NCBI GenBank assembly: GCA_025997655.1
Contig: BNUW01000031.1
Coordinates: 1 to 19,966 of the forward strand
DNA length: 19,966 bases
Reading direction: 5' to 3'
From: Spirochaetia bacterium
GTDB lineage: Bacteria; Spirochaetota; Spirochaetia; Treponematales; Breznakiellaceae
The position numbers were made by a program, and so were the translations under genes. Shown here piece after piece: positions 7,277 to 15,533 of this stretch. Position 1 is the first letter of the stretch. Each line of letters begins with the position of its first letter. The notes under the pieces were generated by a model. The model was not told the DNA's origin. It saw only the letters and a list, made by a program, of their open reading frames with translations, and ran no database searches.

Positions 7277-7801
7277 ATGAGAACAAAACACGTACTATTG
7301 ATCGCCCTGATTGCGGCTGGGTTTGCGTTTTTCGGGGCCTGTAAGTCGGCGCCCGCCCCGGTGGCGGCTCCGCAGGAGGACTTGGACCTTTCCTTCGACA
7401 ATGTGTACAGCAAATACCAGGACCGGCTTATTCTTGACGGCGCCACGGACTATGTGGTTCAACAGGACGAATGGCTGACCAAGATTGCCCGGAAATTCTA
7501 CGGCAGTGAAAAGGAGTTTGGCGTTGCGAACGCTTATTTCTTCCCCCTGATCATGCTGGCTTCCAATGAAGAGGTCAACGACCCCGATTTGATTGTGCCC
7601 GGTATGCGGCTGACCATTCCGGATTTACGAAAGAACCTGGATAATGCCGATGCCCGGCAAATGATGAAGGAATTTTTTACGGACATAGCGGCGATTTATG
7701 AGCAAAAAGCCCATGATGCGATTAGCGCAAACAGGCCATCCCGCAGACAACTGGCGGAAGAGACCCAGCAGAATCTTTTATACCTTGTTCAGAGTTTATA
7801 G
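7277..7801 (+). CDS. LysM-domain lipoprotein
   Basis: A 174-aa exported protein. The N-terminus is a lipoprotein signal: basic MRTK, a hydrophobic stretch and the lipobox FFGAC, whose Cys21 would be lipidated. After an Ala/Pro-rich linker, residues ~55-118 form a LysM-type domain: DYVVQQDEWLTKIARKFYG, a second strand region and the closing PGMRLTIPDL, the usual ends of LysM. LysM domains bind peptidoglycan, so a membrane-anchored periplasmic cell-wall binder is likely. The C-terminal ~50 residues look helical. The start is set by CGGAGG five bases ahead of the ATG; an upstream in-frame TTG (7244) would precede the signal peptide and overlap the predicted -10. metK starts 30 bp downstream on the same strand, so the two genes may share a transcript although the functions seem unrelated. 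Confidence 0.85.
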   Translation: MRTKHVLLIALIAAGFAFFGACKSAPAPVAAPQEDLDLSFDNVYSKYQDRLILDGATDYVVQQDEWLTKIARKFYGSEKEFGVANAYFFPLIMLASNEEVNDPDLIVPGMRLTIPDLRKNLDNADARQMMKEFFTDIAAIYEQKAHDAISANRPSRRQLAEETQQNLLYLVQSL

Positions 7802-7831
7802 AAATAATTTTATTGAAAGAGGCGAAATTGT

Positions 7832-9001
7832 ATGGAAAACCGGCGATACTTCTTTACTTCGGAATCGGTTGGCGAGGGCCATCCCGATAAGCTTTGTGAT
7901 CAGATTTCTGATGCGATCCTTGACGCGTGTTATGGGGACGACCCTCTTAGCCGGGTTGCCTGCGAAACCTTCGCTTCAACATCCCTGGTTCTGGTCGGTG
8001 GTGAGATAACCACAAATACCTTCGTGGATTTTCAGGCCGTGGTGCGGAATGTGGCCAAGGACATCGGCTACACGGACCCCGCTTACGGCTTGGATTATCA
8101 ATCCATGGCGGTCCTGGACATGATCCACAGCCAGTCCCCGGACATCAGCCAGGGTGTTTCCGGCGTGGGCCTTGAGGAATACAAGGGACAGCAGGGCGCG
8201 GGCGACCAGGGGATGATGTTCGGCTTTGCCTGTAACGAAACCGCGGAACTGATGCCCCTGCCCATCACCCTGGCCCACAAGATCCTGCTCCGCGCCACGG
8301 ATCTGCGGAAAAACAAAACCATCAAGTGGCTGCGCCCCGATGCGAAGAGCCAGGTAACCGTGGAATACGAGGGGCACAAACCCATCCGTATCGATGCGGT
8401 GGTGGTTTCCCACCAACATGATGACGGGATTTCCTACGATGAGATAAAAGACACGATAATCCGTGACATCATCAAGCCGATTCTGGAACCCACAGGGCTT
8501 CTGGACAAGAATACCAAGTACTACATCAACCCCACCGGCCGCTTTGTGGTGGGCGGTCCCTTCGGCGATACCGGGCTAACGGGCCGGAAGATCATCGTGG
8601 ACACCTACGGCGGGATGGGCCGTCACGGGGGCGGCGCTTTCTCCGGCAAGGACCCCACCAAGGTGGACCGTTCCGCCGCCTACATGGCCCGCTATGTAGC
8701 CAAGAACATCGTGGCCGCCGCTCTTGCGGAGCGCTGCGAGGTGGAACTGGCCTACGCCATCGGCGTCCCTTTCCCGGTATCGGTGATGGTGGACACCTTC
8801 GGTACCGCCACGGTGGTGGAAGCCAGGATTGAGGAAGCGGTAAAGAGTATCTTCGACCTCACCCCTGCGGGAATCATCTCAAGCCTTGACCTGCGTCGGC
8901 CCATTTATCGGAAAACCGCCAGCTACGGCCACTTCGGCCGGGCGGGATTCCCCTGGGAAAAAACCGACAAGGCCGAGGAACTGAAGAAAGCGGTTAAATA
9001 A
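7832..9001 (+). CDS. metK: S-adenosylmethionine synthetase
   Basis: Makes SAM from methionine and ATP in the cytoplasm. The 389-aa protein has the family signatures: [13 protein letters not shown] at the N-terminus (methionine and ATP contacts), [16 protein letters not shown] (residues 122-137) and [19 protein letters not shown] with the phosphate-binding loop. Length is standard for bacterial MetK. Start supported by GAGG ahead of the ATG. It lies 30 bp after the LysM lipoprotein gene and is closed by a strong terminator. With MetH on the other strand it forms the methionine-to-SAM step of the activated methyl cycle. Confidence 0.98.
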   Translation: MENRRYFFTSESVGEGHPDKLCDQISDAILDACYGDDPLSRVACETFASTSLVLVGGEITTNTFVDFQAVVRNVAKDIGYTDPAYGLDYQSMAVLDMIHSQSPDISQGVSGVGLEEYKGQQGAGDQGMMFGFACNETAELMPLPITLAHKILLRATDLRKNKTIKWLRPDAKSQVTVEYEGHKPIRIDAVVVSHQHDDGISYDEIKDTIIRDIIKPILEPTGLLDKNTKYYINPTGRFVVGGPFGDTGLTGRKIIVDTYGGMGRHGGGAFSGKDPTKVDRSAAYMARYVAKNIVAAALAERCEVELAYAIGVPFPVSVMVDTFGTATVVEARIEEAVKSIFDLTPAGIISSLDLRRPIYRKTASYGHFGRAGFPWEKTDKAEELKKAVK

Positions 9002-9003
9002 CT

Positions 9004-9039
9004 AAAAAGGCATACCCGCAAAGACGGATATGCCTTTTT
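9004..9039. terminator. Bidirectional intrinsic terminator between metK and cysK
   Basis: AAAAAGGCATA (9004-9014) pairs perfectly with TATGCCTTTTT (9029-9039). The stem ends in T5 on the plus strand and, because the left arm starts with A5, in T5 on the minus strand too. It therefore can stop both metK (plus) and the convergent cysK (minus). A second small stem, GAGACC (9049-9054) with GGTCTC (9059-9064), overlaps the cysK stop codon. Confidence 0.9.
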
Positions 9040-9062
9040 AACAAACCAGAGACCTACCGGTC

Positions 9063-9983
9063 TCAGTCGTCCCAGAGCCAGGTTGAAAGGTAGCGTTCCC
9101 CCGTATCGGGCAGCACCGCCACAATGGTCTTGCCCTTGTTTTCGGGCCGCTTGGCAATGGTCAGGGCCGCTTCCAGGGCCGCGCCGGAGGAAATACCCAC
9201 CAGAATACCCTCTTCCTTGGCTGCCCGGCGGGCGATGGTCCCGGCTTTTACATCGTCGGTCTGGTAAATCTCGTCAATCAGGCTCTTATCGTAGACCTGG
9301 GGCACAAATCCCGCGCCGATGCCCTGAATCTTGTGGGGGCCGGGCTGGCCGCCGGAAAGCACCGGGGAGGCCGAGGGTTCCACGGCGATAACCTTCACCG
9401 AAGGTTTCTTTGACTTGAGGTATTTGCCCGCGCCGGTAACCGTACCGCCGGTGCCGACCCCGCCGACAAGGATGTCCACTTCCCCCTTGGTATCGTCCCA
9501 AATCTCCGGCCCCGTGGTTTTTTCGTGAATCGCGGGGTTGGCGGGGTTGTTGAATTGCTGGGGGATGAAGGAATTGGGGATGCTCGCCGCCAGCTCTTCC
9601 GCCTTGGCAATGGCCCCCTTCATGCCCTTGGCCCCTTCGGTCAGTTCCAGTTCCGCGCCCAGGGCCTTGAGGAGCTTCCGACGCTCAATACTCATGGTTT
9701 CCGGCATGGTCAGGATGATCCGGTAGCCCTTTACCGCCGCCACAAAGGCCAGGCCGATACCGGTGTTGCCGCTGGTGGGCTCAATCAGCACGGTACCCTT
9801 CTTAATCTTGCCGTCCTTTTCGCCCGCTTCAATCAGCGCAAGGGCGATCCGGTCCTTAACGCTGGAAAGGGGGTTGAAGCTCTCCAGCTTCACGTACACC
9901 GTTGCCCCACTGTCGTTGAGCTTGTTGATTTTCACAATCGGGGTCTTCCCGATTAGATCCGTAATTTTATCTACCCTAGCCAT
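9063..9983 (-). CDS. cysK: Cysteine synthase (O-acetylserine sulfhydrylase)
   Basis: PLP enzyme that joins O-acetylserine and sulfide to give cysteine. In the 306-aa product the PLP-binding lysine is K43 in SSVKDR, PTSGNTG is the substrate-binding loop, [11 protein letters not shown] binds the PLP phosphate, and GISSGAA near the C-terminus contacts the ring nitrogen. Length and motif order match the CysK/CysM group; the ligand region '[11 protein letters not shown]' is closer to CysK. The ATG is preceded by AGGAGG at good spacing and by a near-perfect sigma70 promoter. It converges on metK with a shared terminator. It supplies cysteine, upstream of methionine synthesis through transsulfuration or used directly. 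Confidence 0.96.
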   Translation of the reverse strand: MARVDKITDLIGKTPIVKINKLNDSGATVYVKLESFNPLSSVKDRIALALIEAGEKDGKIKKGTVLIEPTSGNTGIGLAFVAAVKGYRIILTMPETMSIERRKLLKALGAELELTEGAKGMKGAIAKAEELAASIPNSFIPQQFNNPANPAIHEKTTGPEIWDDTKGEVDILVGGVGTGGTVTGAGKYLKSKKPSVKVIAVEPSASPVLSGGQPGPHKIQGIGAGFVPQVYDKSLIDEIYQTDDVKAGTIARRAAKEEGILVGISSGAALEAALTIAKRPENKGKTIVAVLPDTGERYLSTWLWDD

Positions 9984-10021
9984 AGTAACCTCCTGTGTTA
10001 TATCCTAGTATTTATATAGGC

Positions 10022-10051
10022 ATTATACAATGTAAAAGGCGATTATGTCAA
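10022..10051 (-). promoter_or_regulatory. Consensus sigma70 promoter of cysK
   Basis: On the minus strand TTGACA (10046-10051) and TATAAT (10022-10027) match both consensus hexamers exactly with an 18-bp spacer. Initiation would fall near 10015, about 30 nt before the cysK ATG. The -35 begins only eight bases past the stop codon of the upstream exporter gene, so cysK has its own strong start site. No riboswitch fits in the short leader. Confidence 0.85.
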
Positions 10052-10059
10052 GGGGGGTA

Positions 10060-10932
10060 TCAACATTTCTTCTCAATTATCGTCAGGGTAACTCCGACGA
10101 GTACCAGCGCCGCCCCTACCCATTGCACCGGATAGAGTCGGTCCCCCATGAGGAAAAATCCCGCAATGGCGGTAACCACGGGAATAAAGTTGATAAAGAT
10201 CGACGAGATTGCCACACCCAGGACTTGCAAGGATCGTGCATAGAACCAGTAGGCAATGGCGGAACAGAATATCCCCAAAAAGCCCACGTGGAGCATCACC
10301 GGAAGGGTGGGCATAAGCCACCGGGGCGATTCGGCCAGGGCGAAAGGGATGAAGCCGAGGAAGCCCGCGACGCTCTGCCAGAACACGATGTGTATTTGCG
10401 AGCAGCGGGTGAAGAGGGGCCTGGTGAGGAAACCGTAGGCAACCCAGCAGAGGGCGGCGCCCCCCATGTAGAGGTAGCCCAGGAGATTCCCGGAAGTACC
10501 GCCGGATGCCCCCGCCACCAGCCACACCCCGGCAATGGAGAGCGCCGTTCCCACCCAACTCCGCAGGGCGATGTGTTTAACCTTGCCGCTAATCCGTTCC
10601 GCCAGGAGGGTAATTACCGGGATGACACCGATGGTGATCGAAGCCTCCGATACCGTTACCAGGGCTACCCCGTTGTTTTCGCAGAGGAAATAGAAGGTCA
10701 CCCCGGTAAGCCCCGCCCCGGCGAGGAGGGGCAGGTCCCGCAGTTTGAGCCGTTCTTCCGGGGCTAGCTTTTGCTTTATAAAAAGAAGAAACACCAGGGC
10801 AATGGCAAAGCGCATAGCCCCGAGGGTCATGGGGGGAATCACCGCCACCGCGACTTTGATGGAAATAAAGGAAAATCCCCAGATGAGCACACAGATGATG
10901 ATAGCCAGAAGAGCTTTGTTACGTTCGGTCAT
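10060..10932 (-). CDS. EamA/DMT-family membrane transporter
   Basis: A 290-aa inner-membrane protein with about ten hydrophobic segments arranged as two EamA repeats. The first repeat starts with IIICVLIWGFSFISIKVAV, a typical EamA opening (W-G-x-x-F), and the second with GGAALCWVAYGFLTR. The C-terminus GAALVLVGVTLTIIEKK ends in short basic residues, as usual. Drug/metabolite exporters of this family move amino acids, nucleotides or other small molecules out of the cell; the substrate cannot be read from sequence. Its position directly before cysK raises cysteine or related thiols as a candidate substrate, only by context. AAGGT lies upstream of the ATG. It diverges from the radical SAM gene. 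Confidence 0.9.
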   Translation of the reverse strand: MTERNKALLAIIICVLIWGFSFISIKVAVAVIPPMTLGAMRFAIALVFLLFIKQKLAPEERLKLRDLPLLAGAGLTGVTFYFLCENNGVALVTVSEASITIGVIPVITLLAERISGKVKHIALRSWVGTALSIAGVWLVAGASGGTSGNLLGYLYMGGAALCWVAYGFLTRPLFTRCSQIHIVFWQSVAGFLGFIPFALAESPRWLMPTLPVMLHVGFLGIFCSAIAYWFYARSLQVLGVAISSIFINFIPVVTAIAGFFLMGDRLYPVQWVGAALVLVGVTLTIIEKKC

Positions 10933-10992
10933 AATTTTTACCTTATAAATATATATGTATACTTTTACTAGTACCAGGGGTATGCTTGCATA

Positions 10993-12579
10993 ATGCGTAT
11001 CGTATTAGCGTCGGTGCATCTTGAGCAGGGCCCCGACGCGGTCCCCCTGGGCGCCGCCTGTATCGCATCTTCCCTGAAAACCGCGTTTCCGGAACTCGCC
11101 ATCTCCCTGGTGGAAACCTTCGCCGCCGACGGAGCCGAACACCTGGTTGGAAAAATCAACGCCGAACCCCAGGCCGTCGGATTTTCCCTGTATAACTGGA
11201 ACCGGTCTATTGTCATTGAAGCGGCCAAACGGATACGCGCTCAAAACCCGTCACTTTTTCTGTTCTGCGGCGGTCCCGAGGCAACCCTTCCCCAGGGTCT
11301 CGCGGTGCCCGAAGGCGGCCCCTTTGATGCGGTAATCTCCGGCGAAGGTGAGGCCGCTGCGGCGGAGCTTATCAGGCGGCGGTTTTTCGCTGAATCTCCA
11401 CCGGCGGTTCCCGGCGGTACAGACCTGTCCCAATTCCCTTCGCCCTGGCTGGACGGAACCCTTCATGTCAAAGGCCGCGAGGGCGCACTCTGGGAACTGG
11501 CCCGCGGCTGTCCCTATTCCTGCGCCTACTGTTATGAGTCCAAGGGCGCGAAACAGGTTCGCTATTTCCCCGAGGAGCGGCTCCGGGAAGAGCTGCGGCT
11601 CTTTATCCGTGAGCATATTCCCTACGTGTTTGTTCTGGACCCGACCTTCAACAGTAATGCTAAGCGGGCGATGCGGATTCTCGATATGATTGCCGATGAA
11701 ATCCGCCGGAACCCGGGGCCGGAAACGCACTGGCATTTTGAAGTCCGGGCAGAACGCCTGACCCGTGAACAGGCCCGGCGTTTTGCAAGCCTGGGTGCAT
11801 CCCTTCAAATAGGGCTCCAGACCGCCGACCCAAAGGTTTCCGCCCTGATAGGCCGGGAACTTAACCGGGGACGTTTCGCCTCAGGGATCGCTTTACTCAA
11901 CGAGGAAGGGGCGATCTTCGGCCTGGACCTCATCTACGGCCTGCCCGGGGACAGCCTTGCAGGTTTCAGCCGGAGCCTGGACTTTGCGCTCGCCCTGTAC
12001 CCCAACAGCCTGGACATGTTCCGCTTAGCAATACTGCCGGGGACGGCCCTTTTCGAAAAGGCAGCGGAATACGGTTTGGAGGCGGATGGTGAAGCCCCCT
12101 ACCTAGTCCGTGCAACCCCGGATTTTCCCGCTGCGGATTTGGATACGGCGGAGCGTCTTTCAGAGGCAACGGACCTGTTCTACAATTCGGGCCGTGCGGT
12201 GGCATGGTTCAACCAGGTGTTGCGTCCCCTGCGGATTAAACCATCCGTTTTTCTGGAAGGCTTTGCGGCGCACACTAAAACTGCGTCCATTGAGGAAATG
12301 CAACTGGCTTTTCTGGAAGAGCGGTACCGGAGGGCAAAGAAAACGGCGCTTCTTCCGGCGGTGAGGGATCTGGTCCGCTTTCACGGCGCTTGGGGCCGGG
12401 CGCTGGCGGAGGGGGCGTGTACGGACATTACGTTTACCTATCATCCCGATGATGTGCTGGGGGAGGGCGCCCTGGATCTGGATAGCTTTGCAGCATCGGC
12501 TAAGCCCCTGCCGGTGAAGGTCCGGGTGCGGCCGGGGAAGCAGGGGCCGGAGATGGAACTGGGGAAACGGCTTTATTGA
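10993..12579 (+). CDS. B12-binding-domain radical SAM protein (DUF4080-like C-terminus)
   Basis: A 528-aa class B radical SAM enzyme. Residues 1-~130 form a cobalamin-binding-like Rossmann domain (LGAACIASSL, VGFSLYNWN, LFLFCGGPEATL, DAVISGEGE). The [4Fe-4S] cluster motif is C173-x3-C177-x2-C180 (GCPYSCAYCYE), followed by a TIM-barrel radical SAM domain (VFVLDPTFN, FEVRAERL, LQIGLQT, GLDLIYGLPGD). The last ~150 residues resemble the uncharacterised DUF4080 tail. Members of this group are predicted methyltransferases or similar; the substrate is unknown. The N-terminal domain lacks the clear D-x-H-x-x-G motif, so cobalamin would bind base-off without a histidine ligand, if at all. AGGGG lies 12 bases before the ATG. 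Confidence 0.9.
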   Translation: MRIVLASVHLEQGPDAVPLGAACIASSLKTAFPELAISLVETFAADGAEHLVGKINAEPQAVGFSLYNWNRSIVIEAAKRIRAQNPSLFLFCGGPEATLPQGLAVPEGGPFDAVISGEGEAAAAELIRRRFFAESPPAVPGGTDLSQFPSPWLDGTLHVKGREGALWELARGCPYSCAYCYESKGAKQVRYFPEERLREELRLFIREHIPYVFVLDPTFNSNAKRAMRILDMIADEIRRNPGPETHWHFEVRAERLTREQARRFASLGASLQIGLQTADPKVSALIGRELNRGRFASGIALLNEEGAIFGLDLIYGLPGDSLAGFSRSLDFALALYPNSLDMFRLAILPGTALFEKAAEYGLEADGEAPYLVRATPDFPAADLDTAERLSEATDLFYNSGRAVAWFNQVLRPLRIKPSVFLEGFAAHTKTASIEEMQLAFLEERYRRAKKTALLPAVRDLVRFHGAWGRALAEGACTDITFTYHPDDVLGEGALDLDSFAASAKPLPVKVRVRPGKQGPEMELGKRLY

Positions 12580-12594
12580 TCCGCCGGATTGGAG

Positions 12595-12600
12595 TATAAT
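12595..12600 (+). promoter_or_regulatory. -10 box immediately upstream of the ClC gene
   Basis: A perfect TATAAT at 12595-12600 ends nine bases before the ATG at 12610, so initiation 6-8 bases downstream would leave a leader of only two to four nucleotides. The -35 region is poor. There is no Shine-Dalgarno between the box and the ATG. Confidence 0.5.
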
Positions 12601-12609
12601 TGTAGCTAC

Positions 12610-13956
12610 ATGCGTAAACCGAAAACCCGGATAGAAAAGGCGATGCGGCTCTGGTACGACACCCGTTTGGCGGTGGTCCTGGAAAGTGTTCTCATCGGCT
12701 TTATGGTTGGGCTTGTAATTGTGCTATTCCGTATTCTGCTTGGCCGGGCTAATACCCTCAGGGCTTGGCTATACGGAACCTTCCTGCCGGGAAAGCCCTG
12801 GTACTGGATAGCCGGTCTTATCCTGGCCCTGTGTTTGATTGGCCTCTTCCTCGGCTGGGCAGCAAAGGTGCGGCCCATGATCCGGGGGAGCGGCATACCC
12901 CAGATAAAAGGGGTCTTGATTCGGGAACTAAGTTTGGACTGGGCGCCGGAACTGCCCCTGAAGTTTGTTACCAGTGTGCTCGGTCTGGGGGCCGGTCTTT
13001 CCCTTGGGCATGAAGGCCCGTCCGTACTGATAGGCGCGTATGTAGGCATGGGGATGCTTACCCTGTTCCGCCGCCCCCACCATGAGCGAAAAATTCTGTT
13101 CTCCGCCGCTTCCGCCGCCGGAATATCCGCCGCCTTTAACGCTCCCCTGGCCGGGATGATGTTTATCATGGAGGAAATGCAGTCCTCCTTTTCGCCGCTG
13201 GTCCTGGCCTGCTCCATGGGCGCGTCCATGGCGGCGGATGTGGCGGCGGGTTATTTTTTCGGCCTGAAACCGGCCTTTAACTTTCGGCACATCACCCTTC
13301 TTCCCCTCCACATATTTCCCTGGGTGGTCCTGTTAGGGATACTGTGCGCATTGCTGGGGGATCTCTTTAAGCGCCTCCTCTACGGCTCCCTGGATCTCTA
13401 CGATACCTTGCATATCCCCCAGGCGCTTCGCCCGATACTTCCCCTGCTGGTCTCCATTCCTTTAGGTTTTTTCCTTATCGATGTCACCGGTGGCGGCCAC
13501 AGTCTTATTGACTCCCTTTACGATATCAACAGAACCCTAAGGATGATAGTACTACTGCTCGCCGTAAAAATGCTCTTCACCGCATTCTCCTTCGGTTCGG
13601 GAACCTCCGGGGGGATTTTCCTGCCCATCCTGGCCTGCGGCGCCCTTGTCGGAAGCATCATGGGGAAACTGCTCCTCGGCTTTGGCTTCATCCAGGATGC
13701 CCAAACCCTGAACTTCATGCTCCTGGGGACCTGCGCTCTTTTTACCGCCGTGTTTAAGGCCCCGGTTACCGGCATTGTGCTGATCATGGAGATGAGCGGC
13801 AGCTTTAACCACATGGTGAGCCTGGTCCTGGCGGCCCTTTCCGCCTTTGTTACCACCGATGTGATCGCCTCACGGGGGGTATACAGCGTACTCCTGGAAC
13901 GGACGCTTCGGACTAAAAAACGGCGGCTGCCGGGCGGCTGTGGTCCCCTTGGGTAA
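12610..13956 (+). CDS. ClC-family Cl-/H+ antiporter
   Basis: A 448-aa integral membrane protein. The chloride pathway motifs are present: GSGIP (residues 93-97), GHEGP (133-137) with the outer gating glutamate E135, and GSGTSGGIFLP in the second half. The inner proton glutamate of E. coli ClcA appears conserved as E189 in FIMEEM, and a Tyr near the C-terminus (GVYSVLLERTL) aligns with the inner-gate tyrosine, so an exchanger rather than a passive channel is favoured. No CBS domains follow. The ATG at 12610 is chosen because TATAAT precedes it; an in-frame TTG at 12589 would overlap that box. It lies 30 bp after the radical SAM gene. Roles in this family include acid resistance and charge compensation. 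Confidence 0.92.
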   Translation: MRKPKTRIEKAMRLWYDTRLAVVLESVLIGFMVGLVIVLFRILLGRANTLRAWLYGTFLPGKPWYWIAGLILALCLIGLFLGWAAKVRPMIRGSGIPQIKGVLIRELSLDWAPELPLKFVTSVLGLGAGLSLGHEGPSVLIGAYVGMGMLTLFRRPHHERKILFSAASAAGISAAFNAPLAGMMFIMEEMQSSFSPLVLACSMGASMAADVAAGYFFGLKPAFNFRHITLLPLHIFPWVVLLGILCALLGDLFKRLLYGSLDLYDTLHIPQALRPILPLLVSIPLGFFLIDVTGGGHSLIDSLYDINRTLRMIVLLLAVKMLFTAFSFGSGTSGGIFLPILACGALVGSIMGKLLLGFGFIQDAQTLNFMLLGTCALFTAVFKAPVTGIVLIMEMSGSFNHMVSLVLAALSAFVTTDVIASRGVYSVLLERTLRTKKRRLPGGCGPLG

Positions 13957-13975
13957 AAGCTGCGTCCTTGTGTCA

Positions 13976-14020
13976 TAATCACATCATATTTTGACGTGAT
14001 TACGGCCTCTAATCACGTCA
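13976..14020. promoter_or_regulatory. Three-half-site palindromic operator of the Fic gene
   Basis: TGACGTGATTA (13992-14002) and TAATCACGTCA (14010-14020) form a perfect 11-bp inverted repeat with a 7-bp spacer. A third half-site, TAATCACATCA (13976-13986), differs by one base. A CATAAT box at 13974-13979 could be the -10, which would place the palindrome just downstream of initiation. The right arm ends one base before the AGGAG ribosome binding site. The winged-helix C-terminus of the Fic protein is a natural candidate binder (inference). Confidence 0.65.
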
Positions 14021-14032
14021 TAGGAGATAATG

Positions 14033-15175
14033 ATGAAACGGTATCTGTGGCAAAATCCGGACTGGCAGGATTTTCAGGTCCACTATGATCAAGGAACATT
14101 GATAAACCTCCTCTCCCAGGCCCGGTTTTTACAGGGCGAACTCCTGGGAAAAATTGCCTCCCTGGACTTGCAGCTTCGCACGGAAACACAGGGTGAAATA
14201 CTGATTGCAGAAACCCTGGAAACTTCCAAAATTGAAGGGGTAGAATTGAATATTGAGTCCGTCCGTTCTTCGGTGGCGGAACGGTTGGGGCTTCCGTCAG
14301 GAACGGGTGCAAAAAACGACCGGCATATCACCGGTGTTGTAGAGGTTCTGATCGATGCGGTACGTAATCACCGCAGCCCCCTCAATTTGGACCGGCTGAA
14401 CCGCTGGCACGGGGCGCTGTTTCCCCTGGGGCTTTCCGGGGTGTAACGCATAAGCGCCGGGGATATACGAAGCGGTGAAATGAAAGTGGTATCGGGGTAC
14501 ATGGGCGCGGAAACAGTACACTTTGAGGCTCCGCCGCCGGAACAGGTAAAGGGCGAAATTTTCCGGTTCATTGACTGGTTTAATGCCAGCCTGGGCAGCG
14601 AGGACGGTCTGCTGCGGGCCGCCGGGGCTCATCTGAAATTGGTGACCATCCATCCCTACGATGATGGCAATGGTCGGCTCTCCCGGGCTCTCACCGATAT
14701 GGCCATGGCCCAGGATGAAAACACCCTGTTTCGCTCCTACAGTTTATCCGCAGAGATAATGAAGGAACGGGCCGCCTATTATCAGATTCTTGAGGATGTA
14801 CAAAATCAGCGGGCGGATTTGATTGAATGGTACAAATGGTTCCTATCCATGTTCATCAACGCAGTGAAAAACTCTCAGCATCTGATAGCCGATGCCTTTT
14901 ATAAGGCGGCGTTCTGGAACAGGATAAAAACCATCGCTCTCAACGAACGGCAGCGAAAGGTTATCCGGAAAATGCTTGACTCAGGCATTAGGGGCTTTGA
15001 AGGGGGCATGACTACCCGGAAGTATGTCGGCATGACGAAAACCAGCGCCGCCACCGCCTACCGGGAACTGGACGACATGAACCGCAAGGGGGTACTGCGG
15101 CAATTCGGTGCGGGCAGGAGTGTACGCTATGAGCTGAATACTGAATCTTTAGATCCGGGGGCCAATTTCGACTAA
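14033..15175 (+). pseudogene. Fic-domain protein with DUF4172 N-terminus, interrupted by one in-frame stop
   Basis: The frame from 14033 matches the DUF4172-Fic-winged-helix architecture over its full length but carries a TAA at 14444-14446. Upstream piece (14033-14446): WQNPDWQDF opening, then ETSKIEGVELNIESVRSS, which contains the S-x-I-E-G stretch typical of the inhibitory helix region, and the HGALFPLGLSG loop. Downstream piece (ATG at 14480 to 15175): KVVSGYMG, the catalytic HPYDDGNGRLSR (HPFx[D/E]GNGR with F to Y), then a C-terminal winged helix (TTRKYVGMTKTSAATAYREL). Both pieces are in the same frame and no other stop lies between, so a single codon, plausibly TAC or TAT, has become TAA. 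Fic enzymes attach AMP or similar groups to proteins. AGGAG at 14022-14026 fits the ATG at 14033 (14030 is also possible). The gene is nonfunctional, read through, or expressed in two parts. Confidence 0.8.
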
Positions 15176-15191
15176 GACTGCGGGCTGCTTT

Positions 15192-15533
15192 CTATTCATT
15201 ATTCTGGAATACCAGTACCGCTGTGGCAAGCAAATCCTTCAAGAATCCGCCGGAAACTGTTTCGATATACCGGAATTGCCGTGCGTTATAATCAATGGTC
15301 ACCAGTTGATCCAGCAGGATAACTCCGGTGGTTTCCGTTTCTCTGAGCGGAATATACAGAGGATATTGACGCTTGGTATTGGAGATGGGCGCGAACACGG
15401 CAATATTAGCATAATCGCTTATCACCTTATGGCTTAGGCAGATGTAAGGGCGGTAACCTGCCTGCTCGTGTCCCTTTTTCGGGTCCAGGTTTATCTTGAT
15501 GATATCGCCTTGCATGGGTACGCCGTTTACCAC
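15192..15533 (-). CDS. mazF: MazF/PemK-family endoribonuclease toxin
   Basis: A 113-aa toxin that cuts mRNA at short sequence motifs. The MazF core is clear: QGDIIKINLDPKKGHEQAGYRP with the catalytic arginine R28, then FAPISNT with T53 corresponding to the conserved Thr of E. coli MazF, followed by PLYIPL and the QLVTIDYNAR helix. It begins at a GTG (15533) that overlaps the last bases of mazE, typical of coupled antitoxin-toxin pairs; an ATG at 15515 is an alternative. No truncation is seen, so the module looks intact. It converges on the Fic gene with a 16-bp gap. Confidence 0.9.
   Translation of the reverse strand: MVNGVPMQGDIIKINLDPKKGHEQAGYRPYICLSHKVISDYANIAVFAPISNTKRQYPLYIPLRETETTGVILLDQLVTIDYNARQFRYIETVSGGFLKDLLATAVLVFQNNE

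Noticed and set aside
10982..10993. Three-codon leader ORF (ATG CTT GCA TAA) overlapping the radical SAM start codon
   Set aside because: The AGGGG lies only one base before this ATG, too close for initiation, but 12 bases before the real start. The overlap is probably coincidental.
12589..12609. Earlier TTG start for the ClC gene
   Set aside because: It would place the TATAAT box inside the coding sequence and add seven residues without family support; the ATG at 12610 is better.
14013..14331. Reverse-strand frames opposite the Fic N-terminal region
   Set aside because: They are shadows of the Fic gene, which has clear family motifs on the forward strand.
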